From: Neoarius graeffei
Taxonomy: Eukaryota > Chordata > Actinopteri > Siluriformes > Ariidae
NCBI RefSeq assembly: GCF_027579695.1
Contig: NC_083583.1
Span: forward strand, 18,502,257 to 18,566,256
Length of the DNA: 64,000 nt
Direction of reading: 5' to 3'
In this document: one piece after another, positions 1-9,986 of the stretch
Layout: every line of letters starts with the position of its first letter
Position numbering within the stretch: position 1 is the stretch's first letter
Program-made: the position numbers and the translations under genes
Notes under the pieces: model-generated
What the model was told of the DNA's origin: nothing
Seen by the model: only the letters and a program-made list of their open reading frames with translations
Database searches by the model: none

Positions 1-1486
1 GTCACTTTGAAATGTCCTTATTTTTGAAAGAAAAGCACTGTTCTTTTCAATGATGATCACTTTAAACTAATCAGAAATCCACTCTATACATTGCTAATGT
101 GGTAAATGACTATTCTAGCTGCAAATGTCTGGTTTTTGGTGCAATATCTCCATAGGTGTATAGAGGCCCATTTCCAGCAACTCTCACTCCAGTGTTCTAA
201 TGGTACAGTGTGTTTGCTCATTGCCTCAGAAGGCTAATGGATGATTAGAAAACCCTTGTACAATCATGTTAGCACAGCTGAAAACAGTTTAGCTCTTTAG
301 AGAAGCTATAAAACTGACCTTCCTTTGAGCAGATTGAGGCTACATCCACACGACAACGGCAACGAGATGTTATTTAAAAATATATCGCGTCCAAATGGGC
401 AATGATCAGTAAAATATCAGGTCCATATGGCAACGCAACGCTTGCTGAAAACGATGCAATACACATGCCACACCTCTAGGGGCGCTGTAAGACGGTCCCT
501 TCGGAGACACCAGAACAATAGAAGAAGTAAGGATGCATGCGCATAAACTATGATGCGCAAGACTTCATATTAGCCACAAAGTCAGGAAAATCTGTTCGTA
601 AAATTACATTATAATGACCAAATACAATGAAAAGTATTTTTCCAGTCTCACCTGTGAAAGGTAATCCCATGTGATCTCGTTTGGACGGCAAACCTGTTGG
701 TACAGTTAAATGCAGCTAATCTTTATTTTCCGCTTTGACCTATCCAATATGGCGGCGAGGATGACGTATGATTCTACGCGGAAGGCGGCGTCTTTAATGG
801 TCGGGAATAAATTGAATGCTACACGTTGATGGATTAATCTGCTCTTCTATGCCCTTTTTGAGGAATGTATTGTAGGATTTAAACCAACATCTGAAGAGGT
901 GAGATCGCTCCTTTTTTTCCCTATTTTTGCTGGCGGGATTGACTCTGCCCTAAGGGCAGAGTCTCTCTCACTTTGCACCATTACACAATAAATATTCACA
1001 GTGAAAATATTTTGTAAGCGCATTTCATGAACCAAGTTATAGGATTTGTTGACAACTCGCATCGAGTTCGTTACACTTCTACCCGGCGTGAAGCACTCAC
1101 AGTCATGTAGTTGTGACGTCATCGTAAACAAATCCGTTCTACTCATCCAGACGACTTCACAATGGCAACGTTGCCAGATCTTTCCACTCTGGAACCCGTT
1201 CTCAAAAAGATTGCGTTTTGGGCACCCAAAATGCCGGTGCCGTGTGGACGCCAGGCCGAAACGATAAGCAATTGTATCGGAGTCACCTGAATCCGTTGCC
1301 ATGTGGACAGGGCCTGAGTTTCTGGAGCATCACATTTGTGGGATCGATTAAATGCTCAAAATGGCCAGAAAAATGTCTTGACTATATTTTCTATTCATTT
1401 TACAACTTATGGTGGTAAATAAAAGTGTGACTTTTCATGGAAAACACAAAATTGTCTGGGTGACCCCAAACTTTTGAACGGTAGTG
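1..1486 (+). mobile_element. Tc1/mariner-type MITE, copy 1 (left end outside window, split by an insertion)
   Basis: Bases 1-338 and 1315-1486 together match the reverse complement of the MITE at 6524-9984. The right end carries the terminal sequence ACCCCAAACTTTTGAACGGT followed by AGTG and a TA. The element is interrupted at 339-1314. The left end lies outside the window. No transposase is coded, so it is a non-autonomous element. Confidence 0.8.
339..1314. mobile_element. Non-autonomous TIR transposon nested in the MITE
   Basis: The ends form imperfect inverted repeats: GGCTACATCCACACGACAAC on the left, and on the reverse strand of the right end GGCCCTGTCCACATGGCAAC. Comparison with the uninterrupted MITE copy at 6524 shows a target duplication of TGA or TGAG. 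A 151-codon reverse open frame (847-1302) covers part of the interior but matches no domain I recognise. The superfamily is undetermined; a 3-4 bp duplication could fit PIF/Harbinger or Academ. Confidence 0.65.
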
Positions 1487-1488
1487 TA

Positions 1489-2297
1489 GGTTCTTATAAA
1501 TTCATGAACGTTTATAAGATCTGAAATCTAAATTATAAAAACAATGCCATTGTCTCAAAGCAAAGGAAAGTCAGCATCGCAGGCCGTTCCGTTTTGTGAC
1601 TCAAAGATCCTGATCTGCGATAAAACAAAAACAGTTCAGAGCTTTTTTCACGTGCGCATCAAAAAGCGACCAGCAGGAAAGTAAAGAGATGCGCTCAAAC
1701 TAGCGACGTTACTGAGAAAGGCCAGCGGGGGTGCATGGGAAACTCCGGGGTGGGGGTTATGCATTTCAATGTGTCGAGCCCAGCTGTGCGCACCAATGTA
1801 CTGGTACAAACAGGCCGTGAGCCAGCCAATCACAACGCCCATGCAGGAGGCGCCCCCTATACACATGCTAATAAGGCTCTCACCCGGCGCCCTTTCACTA
1901 CAGATAAAGAGGATGGTTTGGAGATTGCTCTGAAGCATCATTCTCAATCCTGCTGATATTTTAAAAGATATTACATTAGGCATCTGTTGTTGTTTTTTTT
2001 AAAGATGCATGAGTGTTATCATATCAAAGATTTGTCCGACATGAATTACAGTACAAAAAAAAAAAAAATCATGCTAAATGCAGCCTAATACCAGAAGAGT
2101 GACAGATGGAGAGAGTGGAGCCGAGTACAGCCTGCTTTTCGAGGATTATTTAAAAGGAGAATAAACTGAGCCAAGCACATGATGCTTTGGAAAAAAACTG
2201 AATGAAAAAATCAGCACACACGGTGGACAAACCTGATGGATTCGAATTAGACGTGTCGATGTGATGGCGATATCGTACTGAAGACATTTTTAAAACA

Positions 2298-2300
<3 letters not shown>
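1489..2300. other. No gene seen
   Basis: Mixed-composition sequence with short poly-A and poly-T runs. Open frames on both strands are short and show no domain motif or codon bias. Presumed intronic DNA of the DENND5 gene. Confidence 0.5.

Positions 2301-2301
<1 letters not shown>

Positions 2302-2341
<40 letters not shown>
2302..2341. repeat. (TA)n microsatellite
   Basis: About 20 uninterrupted TA units directly abut the fold-back end of the R1 repeat that follows. Confidence 0.9.
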
Positions 2342-2344
<3 letters not shown>

Positions 2345-3305
2345 ATTTACCAGCTGGGAGGTCTGTATCGTGAAATACCGTGACCGAGGTCTTGAAAGTA
2401 CTGAGCGAGGCCCTCTGGGCCGAGGTCAGTATTCAAGGCCGAGGCCACGGTATTTCAGCATACGGACCGATTTTAAGCTGGTAAATAATTTTTTTTTTCT
2501 TTACCAAATTCTAACAGGGCAGCACGGTGGTGTAGTGGTTAGCGCTGTCGCCTCACAGCAAGAAGGTCCTGGGTTCGAGCCCCGGGGCCGGAGAGGGCCT
2601 TTCTGTGTGGAGTTTGCATGTTCTCCCCGTGTCCGCGTGGGTTTCCTCCGGGTGCTCCGGTTTCCCCCACAGTCCAAAGACATGCAGGTTAGGTTAACTG
2701 GTGACTCTAAATTGACCGTAGGTGTGAATGTGAGTGTGAATGGTTGTCTGTGTCTATGTGTCAGCCTTGTGATGACCTGGCGACTTGTCCAGGGTGTACC
2801 CCGCCTTTCGCCCGTAGTCAGCTGGGATAGGCTCCAGCTTGCCTGCGACCCTGTAGAACAGGATAAAGCGGCTAGAGATAATGAGATGAGAAATTCTAAC
2901 AGAAAACGAGAGCGCCCGAAAGGGAAAACCGAGCTGAGCTGCCATTTTGAATCCTCATTCACGGCTGTAATGCAAATTACTTCCTCCTCGGTATACAAGT
3001 GCACTTCCATGGCAGGAAAACAACTACATTTTGCTGCCTATGTAGTCCCCTATTTATACAAATAGGAGTCATTCGGGATTCAGCCATGTTTTTGCTCGGC
3101 GTTAGCAAGTTAGAGGTTTTTAGCTTTCTCCTGAAATGTTTTCTTTTATTTCTTCTTCCTCAGGGTAGTAAAACTTGCTTTCGCTGTGAAGACTGTCGTT
3201 ATCGTTATCCATGCTGTAAAATTAATGCTATTCTCCTGAGAAATGCTGGCAAAAATTTATAAGATTTTTGATAATCTTATAAATAAATCTTATTAAAAAA
3301 ATATA
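2342..3305 (-). mobile_element. R1 fold-back repeat, copy a (5' truncated, reverse)
   Basis: On the reverse strand this copy holds the short frame starting MEVHLYTEEE, a possible donor after FLLEF (TTTG/GTAAAG), then the terminal imperfect palindrome of about 145 bp (2342-2490) whose arms read TTACCAGCT...AGCTGGTAA. It lacks the CCAAT-type 5' end seen in copies b, c and e. A SINE has inserted at 2518-2890. The superfamily is unknown. Confidence 0.65.
2518..2890 (+). mobile_element. V-SINE type 1, full length
   Basis: The tRNA-like head has an A-box region (GTGGTGTAGTGGTTAGCGCT) and a B box (GGTTCGAGCCC). The conserved V-SINE core follows (GGGTTTCCTCCGGGTGCTCC), then an ATAATGAGATGAG tail. 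A 12-bp target duplication AAATTCTAACAG flanks it at 2506-2517 and 2891-2902. The long frames across it are translations of non-coding SINE DNA. Confidence 0.92.
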
Positions 3306-3874
3306 GTGAGTAGGGAACGATTTCGGACACAGGGAAAACTTCTGGCTTGATTACGTCAGCATTCGAAAGAGGGCGCGTGCGTCTTTTGACAACGGTGGCA
3401 GATGTTGGTCACTTTGATTTCCGCTGTACGTTTTACTTCTGTCCTACGATGTCTCGCACAGGTCTCAGCGAATCTCGTTTACGGCCATTGCTTTGACATA
3501 TGGACTGATATATTACAGAGCATATTTCAAACACTCATAACTTGCTATCACAGTAGCTGTCAGAAATGCATTCCTATATTTAATAAAATGAGATAAATAG
3601 AATTTTGATAATAAAACATTTGCCTTCAGTTCCCCTTTAAGTCGTGTAGCATGTAGGTGACATCATGATTTGTACTCAGAGCACGATATTTGAACCTCGG
3701 AGAGAGTAACATGTCAGCACCCAGGGACATTGTTTTTCTTTTCAAATAAAATCTGCACCCAGTATACAGGTACAAATATGAACAAGTGAACAGTCAGACA
3801 TGCCTTGTATGGGTATTATCTGTCAGCACGGCTTTCCCCAAAGCGCGGATACACAGTGCTCCGCCGCACTGTTA
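3306..3874. other. No gene seen
   Basis: Short open frames only, with no recognisable motif. Likely intronic or old repeat sequence. Confidence 0.4.
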
Positions 3875-4393
3875 CCCCTTTTCCACCAAATCAGTTCCAG
3901 GGCTGGTTCGGGGCCAGTGCTGGTGCTGGTTCACAACTCGTTCAACTTGCGAGCCAGCTGAGAACCAGTTTGCTTTTCCATAGCTCGCGGTGCTAAGGGA
4001 AGCCACGTCATTACGTCGCTGTATATGTCAGTTACTTCGCTACATTTGCATAAACCTTGGCGTGAACATCGAAGCAAAAACAACACGGAAGAAGCAGCAG
4101 CAGCAACAACAACAATAATAATAATGGATGACTTCACGTTTGTACAGCTGCTGCTTCTCGTCGCTTAAAACTGGCGACCTTTCGCGGTCTTGTTATTGTT
4201 GTTGGTCTTAACAACTCCGCCCCCCGCTGACGTAAGCGGTTCTTTCCTCTGGCCCAGCAGAGAGTTGGTGCTAGCCTGGAACCGGTTTTTCTGGCCCCAG
4301 AGCCAGTTCTTTGTCAGTGGAAACAGAAAACCCGGTTCCAAACTAAGCACTGGCCCCGAACCAGCCCTGGAACCGATTTGGTGGAAAAGGGGC
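3875..4393. mobile_element. Long-TIR MITE (CCCCTTTTCCACC family), copy 1
   Basis: The ends read CCCCTTTTCCACCAAATCAG and, inverted, CTGGAACCGATTTGGTGGAA plus AAGGGGC. The inverted repeats run well inward through a GGCTGGTTCGGGGCCAGTGC segment. The interior has repeated ACGTCATTACGTCGCTGTAT motifs and no coding capacity. Two more copies lie at 6811-7371 and 15283-15809. Confidence 0.8.
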
Positions 4394-4507
4394 AAGGGTG
4401 ACGTCAGTGTCACTGTCACTTGCATACCCAAAAAAAAAAAATCAATACCATAATTTGAACAATACGGAGTACTTTCCGCACCTAAATGTCTCATATCCCC
4501 CTCTGAA

Positions 4508-4542
<35 letters not shown>

Positions 4543-4880
4543 GTTAAATTTATATAGGGCCTCTCATACCCAAGGTCGCTTTACAATTATGGGGGGGAAG
4601 GCCACTGAATAAAGGTCAGGATGTCATTCCAGTGGTGTAGCAGCCACAGTCCCACCAAAAGGCGCACGAAAACAAGTCCCACACCGCCTGCACAGCTGCC
4701 ACCAGGCAACACCGCCCGGAACACCGCGCCATAGATCCACAAAGTGAGCACAGAAGCACACAGAGCGCTGGTATGTCCCAAACTGCCTGTACAGTCGCCA
4801 CGACACCACCAAGCAACATCGCTCAGAACACTGCGCCAACCACAAAAGCACCGCCGCACAGAGCGCTGGACAACCACGAT
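4508..4880 (-). mobile_element. LINE 3' end with (ATT)n tail, reverse strand
   Basis: Read on the reverse strand, the sequence ends with TTGTAAAGCGACCTTGGGTA, a TATAAATTTAACTT segment and then (ATT)n, a 3' end typical of fish LINEs. The upstream part (4620-4880) repeats a CACAGAGCGCTGG / CCACCAGGCAACACCGC module. The same arrangement recurs at 29163-29460. Confidence 0.5.
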
Positions 4881-4885
4881 GTTAA

Positions 4886-5544
4886 AGTGCATATCACGGG
4901 TAAATTCAGGAGCAAGATCAATGTAATTCTCCTATTTTATATTAAACTTTGGTCAAATATCTGTCACATTCTGCATTCTCTACAATTTTTTTACCTTGCG
5001 CAATACCAGAAAAATTCAGTTGAAATCAAGCCATTTGAGGCAAATTGGTCCGCCTCTGAAAAAACTTGGCGTTTGGATTTCCCGACAAACATTGATTTTC
5101 GTGACGTCGCGTGCGGGACGCCTCCCTCTGAATCCTACGTCAGCGCTGGTTTGTTTATGAAAAAACGACCTGGTGGTTTTCTGCAAATTTCTTCAACGTT
5201 ATCGCGTAATTATTAAAATGGTTAACAGATGTATCGTAGGAGGGTGTAGCAACACCAATCTTGATGGGATTAGTACTCATCGTTTCCCAAAAGACCGGAC
5301 AATGAGAGAGAAATGGGAGCGCTTGGTCTACACAGGCTGTGCACTGAAACCGTGCAAAGCTCGCGCAGCCTGCTGGCGCTTCCGCAGATGACGTCATGAA
5401 TCTGGCTCCAGACTCCCTTGGGATTTTTCCAGACGCGTTGTTATTTTATTTTTTTCTGCTGTAGACAGATGGCCTTGTGCAAATGAGTGTGTAAAGGGAC
5501 ATACTTTCATGTACAAAAACCGAAATTGGTCCAGAATACGCACT
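4886..5544 (+). mobile_element. Kolobok-like non-autonomous transposon, copy 1
   Basis: TTAA at 4882-4885 precedes the inverted end AGTGCATAT. The right end ATACGCACT is followed by TTAT at 5545-5548, a decayed TTAA. TTAA duplications together with a THAP protein are the hallmarks of the Kolobok superfamily. It carries one THAP-type exon and nothing else. A second copy lies at 32844-33493. Confidence 0.6.
5218..5391 (+). pseudogene. THAP zinc-finger first-exon remnant
   Basis: The frame opens MVNRCIVGGCSNTNLDGIST, which has the N-terminal CX4C pair and the HRFPKD...KW segment of a THAP DNA-binding domain. THAP domains bind DNA through a C2CH zinc site and are common in transposon proteins and their domesticated relatives. 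The second half (the C-X2-H pair and AVPTI box) is missing and the frame ends after 58 residues. The preceding ATG at 5173 would add 15 residues without domain similarity, so I start at 5218. An almost identical copy lies at 33150. Confidence 0.55.
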
Positions 5545-5594
5545 TTATGTCTAACCAGGGCTGTAAAGTTTCACGTCTGAAAGAGTTGGAAAAT

Positions 5595-5958
5595 GGGGCA
5601 GCACAGTGTAGTGGTTAGCACGGTCGCCTCACAGCAAGAAGGTTCCGGGTTCGAACCCAGCGGCCGGCGAGGGCCTTTCTGTGCGGAGTTTACATGTTCT
5701 CCTTGTGTCTGCGTGGGTTTCCTCTGGGTGCTCCGGTTTCCCCCACAATCCAAAGACATGCAGTTAGGTTGACGTGGGGCGGCCTTGGGCTGAAGTGCCC
5801 TTGAGCAAGGTACCTGACCCCTGACTGCTCCCCGGGCGCTCTGGTGTGTCTGCCCACTGCTCTGAGTGTGTGTTCACTGTTTCAGATGGGTTAAATGCAG
5901 AGGATGAATTTCACTGTGCTTGAAGTGTGCATGTGACAAATAAAGGTTTCTTCTTCTT
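5595..5958 (+). mobile_element. V-SINE type 2 (TTCTTCTT tail)
   Basis: It has the same tRNA-like head and V-SINE core as type 1. The 3' half differs: GCCTTGGGCTGAAGTGCCCT, then TTCAGATGGGTTAAATGCAG, ending in AATAAAGGTTTCTTCTTCTT. No clear target duplication was seen. Confidence 0.88.
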
Positions 5959-5959
5959 A

Positions 5960-6521
5960 GAATGGACTCGGGAGCGTAGTGTGGACTCGGGAGCATAGCG
6001 TTCACCCACACGCTGAGTAGGATGGTTACTCAACTAAAAGTTGAGTTGTCATTGTCAAGTTTCGAAATGAACTCCTAAATGCCAGTTTCATAAAGCTGTT
6101 TGGGAGTGTTGGAAGAAAGAATCCCTTCCCGAGACACAAAAACGCAGCACAAAAACGTCATTACAAGTGCACTTGGCATCGTGTGCTGTAGTAGAATGAG
6201 ATTAGAACGAGACAAGGGTGCCAGTAATTGTGATGGGCACTGTTGCAGGTCATTAAAAATTCAAGTTCTGAGCCAGAACCAAAGATGGCACCGTAGATAT
6301 ACCGCTGTCATGAATCACTGTGTTATTTTTGTCTGTTCGCTCCTTATCTCCTGCTAGCATCTTCCCTTTCCTTTTGTGGTGCATGAAGGAACAGGTTAGA
6401 GTGAACTATCCACTTATCTACAGGTCATTTGTTTTGCAAATAAAATCAAAACTGTTTTTCATCCGATTAACTCGCTAGACAGTTACTCAGTGCATACTCA
6501 ATAATCGTGTACAACAGTACA
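5960..6521. other. No gene seen
   Basis: Ordinary intron-like sequence. The 85-codon forward frame at 6100 has no recognisable motif. Confidence 0.45.
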
Positions 6522-6810
6522 TACACTACCGTTCAAAAGTTTGGGGTCACCCAGACAATTTTGTGTTTTCCATGAAAAGTCACACTTTTATTTCCCACCA
6601 TAAGTTGTAAAATGAATAGAAAATATAGTCAAGACATTTTTCTGGCCATTTTGAGCATTTAATCGACCCCACAAATGTGATGCTCCAGAAACTCAATCTG
6701 CTCAAAGGAAGGTCAGTTTTATAGCTTCTCTAAAGAGCTCAACTGTTTTCAGCTGTGCTAACATGATTGTACAAGGGTTTTCTAATCATCTATTGGCCTT
6801 CTGAGATGTA

Positions 6811-7371
6811 CCCCTTTTCCACCAAATCAGTTCCAGGGCTGGTTCGGGGCCAGTGCTGGTGCTGGTTCACAACTCGTTCAACTTGCGAGCCAGCTGAGAA
6901 CCAGCTTGCTTTTCCATCACTCGCGGTGCTAAGAGAAGACACGTCATTACGTCGCTGTATACGTCAGTTATGTCATTGTATACGTCATTACGTCGCTGTA
7001 TACGTCAGTTACGTCGCTATGTTTGCATAAACCTTGGCGCGAATATCGAAGCCAAAACAACACGGAAGAAGCAGCAGCAACAACAACAACAATAATAATA
7101 ATGGATGACTTCGCGTTTGTACAGCTGCTGCTTCTCGCCGCTTAAAAATGGCGATCTTTCGCGGTCTTGTTATTGTTTTTGGTCTTAGCAACTCCGCCCC
7201 CCCGCTGACGTAAGCAGTTCTTTCCTCTGGCCCAGCAGAGAGTTGGTGCTAGCCTGGAACCGGTTTTTCTGGCCCCAGAGCCAGTTCTTTGTCAGTGGAA
7301 ACAGAAAACCCAGTTCCAAACTAAGCACTGGCCCCGAACCAGCCTTGGAACTGCTTTGGTGGAAAAGGGGC
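6811..7371. mobile_element. Long-TIR MITE (CCCCTTTTCCACC family), copy 2
   Basis: Same ends and interior as the copies at 3875 and 15283. It carries extra ACGTCGCTGTATACGTCAGT repeats. It is inserted in the Tc1-type MITE at the point equal to CTTCTGAGGCAATGAG in copy 1. Confidence 0.8.
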
Positions 7372-7527
7372 AGCAATGAGCAAACACATTGTACCATTAG
7401 AACACTGGAGTGATAGTTGCTGGAAATGGGCCTCTATAGAGATCTTGCAGTCACGTGACCGGAAAGTACACAGCCGCCATTTTGTCGGTAAAAAACACAG
7501 CTGAATACTGCTGCACTCGTGTACAGA

Positions 7528-7857
7528 ATGGATCAATTTCAACCGACGGACTACACGGCTCATTTTTCTAATGAACAGATAATTAGATATATGTCTAAAA
7601 TAAACGACCTACGGATTAGTGACCCTTATGGCTTACCGGATGGAGTTTTCACGACCGTGTCAGTGGATATGGAACTGCCAGAGGTGGAATACCCAGACGT
7701 GTATAATTACCTCATAAACTTTCCCTCGCTGTTCAGTGGTGAAGCACTGCATGCTTATAAATCTCTGGACAGTTATCTTTACAGAAATTCAGGATTTGTC
7801 AGCCCCCCTCAGATGTGGCGTCTTGTAAACAAGAAAATAACAATCCTCATTGGACGG
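7528..7857 (+). CDS. First exon of a YqaJ/SWIM-type transposon protein
   Basis: This is an open 110-codon exon from ATG 7528 to a consensus donor (ACGG/GTAAGT, GT at 7858). It contains the motif PDVYNYLINFPSLFSGEAL followed by AYKSLDSYLY. I recognise this as the N-terminal region of the SWIM zinc finger / YqaJ-exonuclease-like proteins that abound in fish and cnidarian genomes. In full-length relatives, downstream exons would carry the lambda-exonuclease-type nuclease; none are here. The frame is undamaged. I chose 7528 rather than the ATG at 7519, since either gives the same frame and the spacing from the TIR does not decide. The exon lies about 90 bp inside the left TIR of its element. The family call is from memory of the motif. 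Confidence 0.5.
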
Positions 7858-8299
7858 GTAAGTCACTTAAGTATTGAGTACTAGTGCTGATACTAGATAT
7901 ATCAGTAGTATCTAGTATAGCACTGACCAGCCGATTATGGTTGAATATTTTATATTATCAGTTAGATCAAGTATCAGTAGTCTATCACTATTGCTGTATA
8001 TATGGTATACCTGCTTTATGAAATAAAAACGTATTTGTCCAGTTTAATTTCTTTTGCTTTTACATTGATTGTCACACCACTAAAGACCCAATCCACCCCC
8101 CCGCCCCAAGCCTTTTCTCAGGTTCCCACTTCCTGGAATTTTTTATTAGAGCAAGTCATAAACTTATGTTGCGAATAACCACATGGATATAGACCCTTTT
8201 CAGTCACGTGACCTTCGTAAACGCAACCGCCATTTTGGACATGTAGTGGACTTCGGCTCGAATCGGTTTGAATGCAAGGAAGGCGTCTCGTCTCTCGTC

Positions 8300-8842
8300 T
8301 CATCCCTCGGCCAGCTCCTCGGGAAGAACACCGAGGCGTTCCCAGGCCAGCCGAGAGACATAGTCCCTCCAGCGTGTCCTGGGTCTTCCCCGGGGCCTCC
8401 TCCCGGGGGGACATGCCTGGAACACCTCCCCAGGGAGGCGTCCAGGAGGCATCCGAAAAAGATGCCCGAGCCACCTCAGCTGATTCCTCTCGATGTGGAG
8501 GAGCAGCGGCTCTACTCCGAGCTCCTCCCGAGTGACTGTGCTTCTCACCCTATCTCTAAGGGAGCGCCCAGCCACCCTGCGAAGGAAACTCATTTCGGCC
8601 GCTTGTATCCGCGATCTTGTTCTTTCGGTCATTACCCAAAGCTCATGACCATAGGTGAGAGTCGGAACGTAGATCGACCGGTAAATTGAGAGCGTCGCCT
8701 TTTGGCTCAGCTCCTTCTTCACCACGACGGACCGGTAAAGCGACCGCATCACTGCGGAGGCTGCACCGATCCGCCTGTCGATCTCACGCTCCATCCTTCC
8801 CTCACTCGTGAACAAGATCCCGAGATACTTAAACTCTTCCAC
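8300..8842 (-). pseudogene. LINE reverse-transcriptase C-terminal fragment
   Basis: A 180-codon reverse frame reads FKYLGILFTSEGRMEREIDR, then IPTLTYGHELW-type residues (IYVPTLTYGHELW), and ends GRPRTRWRDYVSRLAWERLG. This is the post-polymerase tail of a Jockey/I-type non-LTR retrotransposon common in fish. The polymerase motifs are absent, so it is a 5'-truncated insertion. Its 5' edge meets the left arm of the 300-bp palindrome at 8842. The frame itself is open, so the insertion may be fairly young. Confidence 0.75.
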
Positions 8843-9141
8843 GAATAAAATTAGCCAGAAAAGGCATTACATTGCTGTTAACATTCCATTCTAGTTTACT
8901 GTAATTATGATCTGGCAGCTATTTACACCGGATCCAGTGTAAATAGCTGCCGGAGCCAACGTCCGAGCTTGCCGGAGCGCGCTCCGGCCGGCCACGAGCT
9001 AGCGCGCTCCAGAACCTCGGACGCTGGCTCCAGCAGCTATTTACACTGGATCCGGTGTAAATAGCTGCCAGATCATAATTACAGTAAACTAGAATGGAAT
9101 GTTAACAGCAATGTAATGCCTTTTCTGGCTAATTTTATTCG
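8842..9141. repeat. 300-bp near-perfect palindrome
   Basis: The left arm starts CGAATAAAATTAGCCAGAAA and the right arm ends with its reverse complement. The arms stay almost identical to a GC-rich centre near 8990 that contains GGAGCGCGCTCC. The right arm equals the first intron bases after the inner THAP exon, so the left arm is an inverted duplicate of that intron. Confidence 0.85.
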
Positions 9142-9147
9142 TCTTAC

Positions 9148-9298
9148 CTCCAACTAAGTGGTCACTACACAAGCATTGGTATGCCGCTATCCATCTTCTC
9201 CGTCGGTCAGCATCTACCGGGATCCGATTAAATGATAATAACCCTTGCCTTGTTTGTTGATGGTTACTACATCCAGGTGCACAACAATATAGTGGCAT
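9148..9298 (-). pseudogene. THAP first exon, inner ISL2EU copy (internal deletion)
   Basis: On the reverse strand the frame runs from ATG 9298 with MPLYCCAPGCSNHQQTRQGL, giving a CX3C pair. WIAAYQ is followed at once by CLCSDHLVGG, so about 20 residues between the two metal-binding pairs are lost. It ends at a donor GGAG/GTAAGA (GT at 9147-9146). The protein would have bound DNA for its transposon. The deletion makes a working zinc site doubtful. Confidence 0.6.
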
Positions 9299-9451
9299 GA
9301 TGGAAGTCTTGCTGAAAATAAACACTTTCTTTGCTGCCGTTCCTCAGTGTTGGCTGTGGTAAACTACTGGTAGTACATGTCCAAAATGGCGGCCGCGTTT
9401 GTCGTGACGTCACGTGAAAAGGGTCCATACTGAAATAAATACATGGCGAAC

Positions 9452-9659
9452 CTGAGATGAAATGGTCACTGCACAGGCGCCAGTGATCGTTCTTTCCAGT
9501 TGGTACCCATGCCTTGTTCTTGTTGTTTGCATCGGCCCGGCCGATAGCAGCAATCCACTTTGCACGCCTGTCAGGGTCCCGTGGCAGCCTATGAAACTTT
9601 CTTCCCGATTTCTGACCTCTCCTGTTGTGGCATTTATATGCCATACAAGTCTCCAGCAT
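9452..9659 (-). CDS. THAP first exon, outer ISL2EU copy
   Basis: The reverse frame from ATG 9659 carries an almost complete THAP domain: C5 and C10 (CMAYKC), KFHRLPRDPDRRAKWIAA, then LCSDHF with the C-X2-H pair. It ends at a possible donor CTCAG/GTTCGC (GT at 9451-9450). The ATG sits downstream of the right TIR of the outer element. A longer upstream open frame (to 9857) only reads through the TIR and the MITE, so I reject it. The DNA-binding role is inferred from the family. Confidence 0.6.
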
Positions 9660-9986
9660 TGTGGCACGGTAATATTTGAAGATTTGGACGAAAAAAAACC
9701 CAAAGTCAGTGTTGGAAAGACGGCGGAAATATGGCGTTTGACCGACAAAATGGCAACTGCTTACAATCTGGAGCGGATGTGACGTCACGTGCAAGATCTC
9801 TATACACCTATGTAGATATTGCACCAAAAACCAGACATTTGCAGCTAGAATAGTCATTTACCACATTAGCAATGTATAGAGTGTATTTCTGATTAGTTTA
9901 AAGTGATCTTCATTGAAAAGAACAGTGCTTTTCTTTCAAAAATAAGGACATTTCAAAGTGACCCCAAACTTTTGAACGGTAGTGTA

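Larger units (their letters stand above)
8191..9426. mobile_element. ISL2EU-like transposon, inner copy
   Basis: The inverted ends are AGACCCTTTTCAGTCACGTG and, on the reverse strand of the right end, GGACCCTTTTCACGTGACGT. Both lead to a CCGCCATTTTGGACATGTA block. AT flanks both sides (8189-8190 and 9427-9428). The end structure parallels the outer copy but the sequence differs, so it is a related family inserted into the first. It holds a reverse THAP exon, a palindrome and a LINE fragment. Confidence 0.65.
7438..9801. mobile_element. ISL2EU-like transposon, outer copy, internally deleted
   Basis: The inverted ends are AGAGATCTTGCAGTCACGTG and, on the reverse strand of the right end, AGAGATCTTGCACGTGACGT. 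Each end then reaches a GCCATTTTGTCGG block. The target duplication fits AT (7436-7437 and 9802-9803) and is exact against MITE copy 1. Two first exons face inward: a YqaJ-associated frame on the plus strand and a THAP exon on the minus strand. That protein pair suits the ISL2EU (PIF/Harbinger-related) group. I recall the group's protein content but could not test it. Confidence 0.6.
6524..9984 (-). mobile_element. Tc1/mariner-type MITE, copy 2, host of nested insertions
   Basis: Both ends are present: CACTACCGTTCAAAAGTTTG at 6524 and its inverse ending at 9984, flanked by TA (6522-6523 and 9985-9986). Only about 500 bp belong to the MITE itself (6524-6806, 7372-7437, 9802-9984). The rest is inserted elements. 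Alignment with copy 1 gives the pre-insertion sequence at each junction. Confidence 0.85.

Noticed and set aside
847..1302. 151-codon reverse frame in the nested TIR element
   Set aside because: No recognisable motif, and it overlaps other frames. It may be chance within a non-autonomous element.
2518..2600. Possible tRNA gene
   Set aside because: The A and B boxes belong to the tRNA-derived head of a V-SINE; the anticodon arm does not form a proper tRNA.
2340..3065. 241-codon forward frame
   Set aside because: It reads through an R1 fold-back end and a V-SINE; no domain, and its core is the non-coding SINE sequence shared by every copy.
8183..8689. 168-codon forward frame
   Set aside because: It is antisense to the LINE fragment, which has clear protein homology on the reverse strand.
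9660..9857. N-terminal extension of the outer THAP exon
   Set aside because: It translates the transposon TIR and the flanking MITE; the THAP start at 9659 fits the domain.
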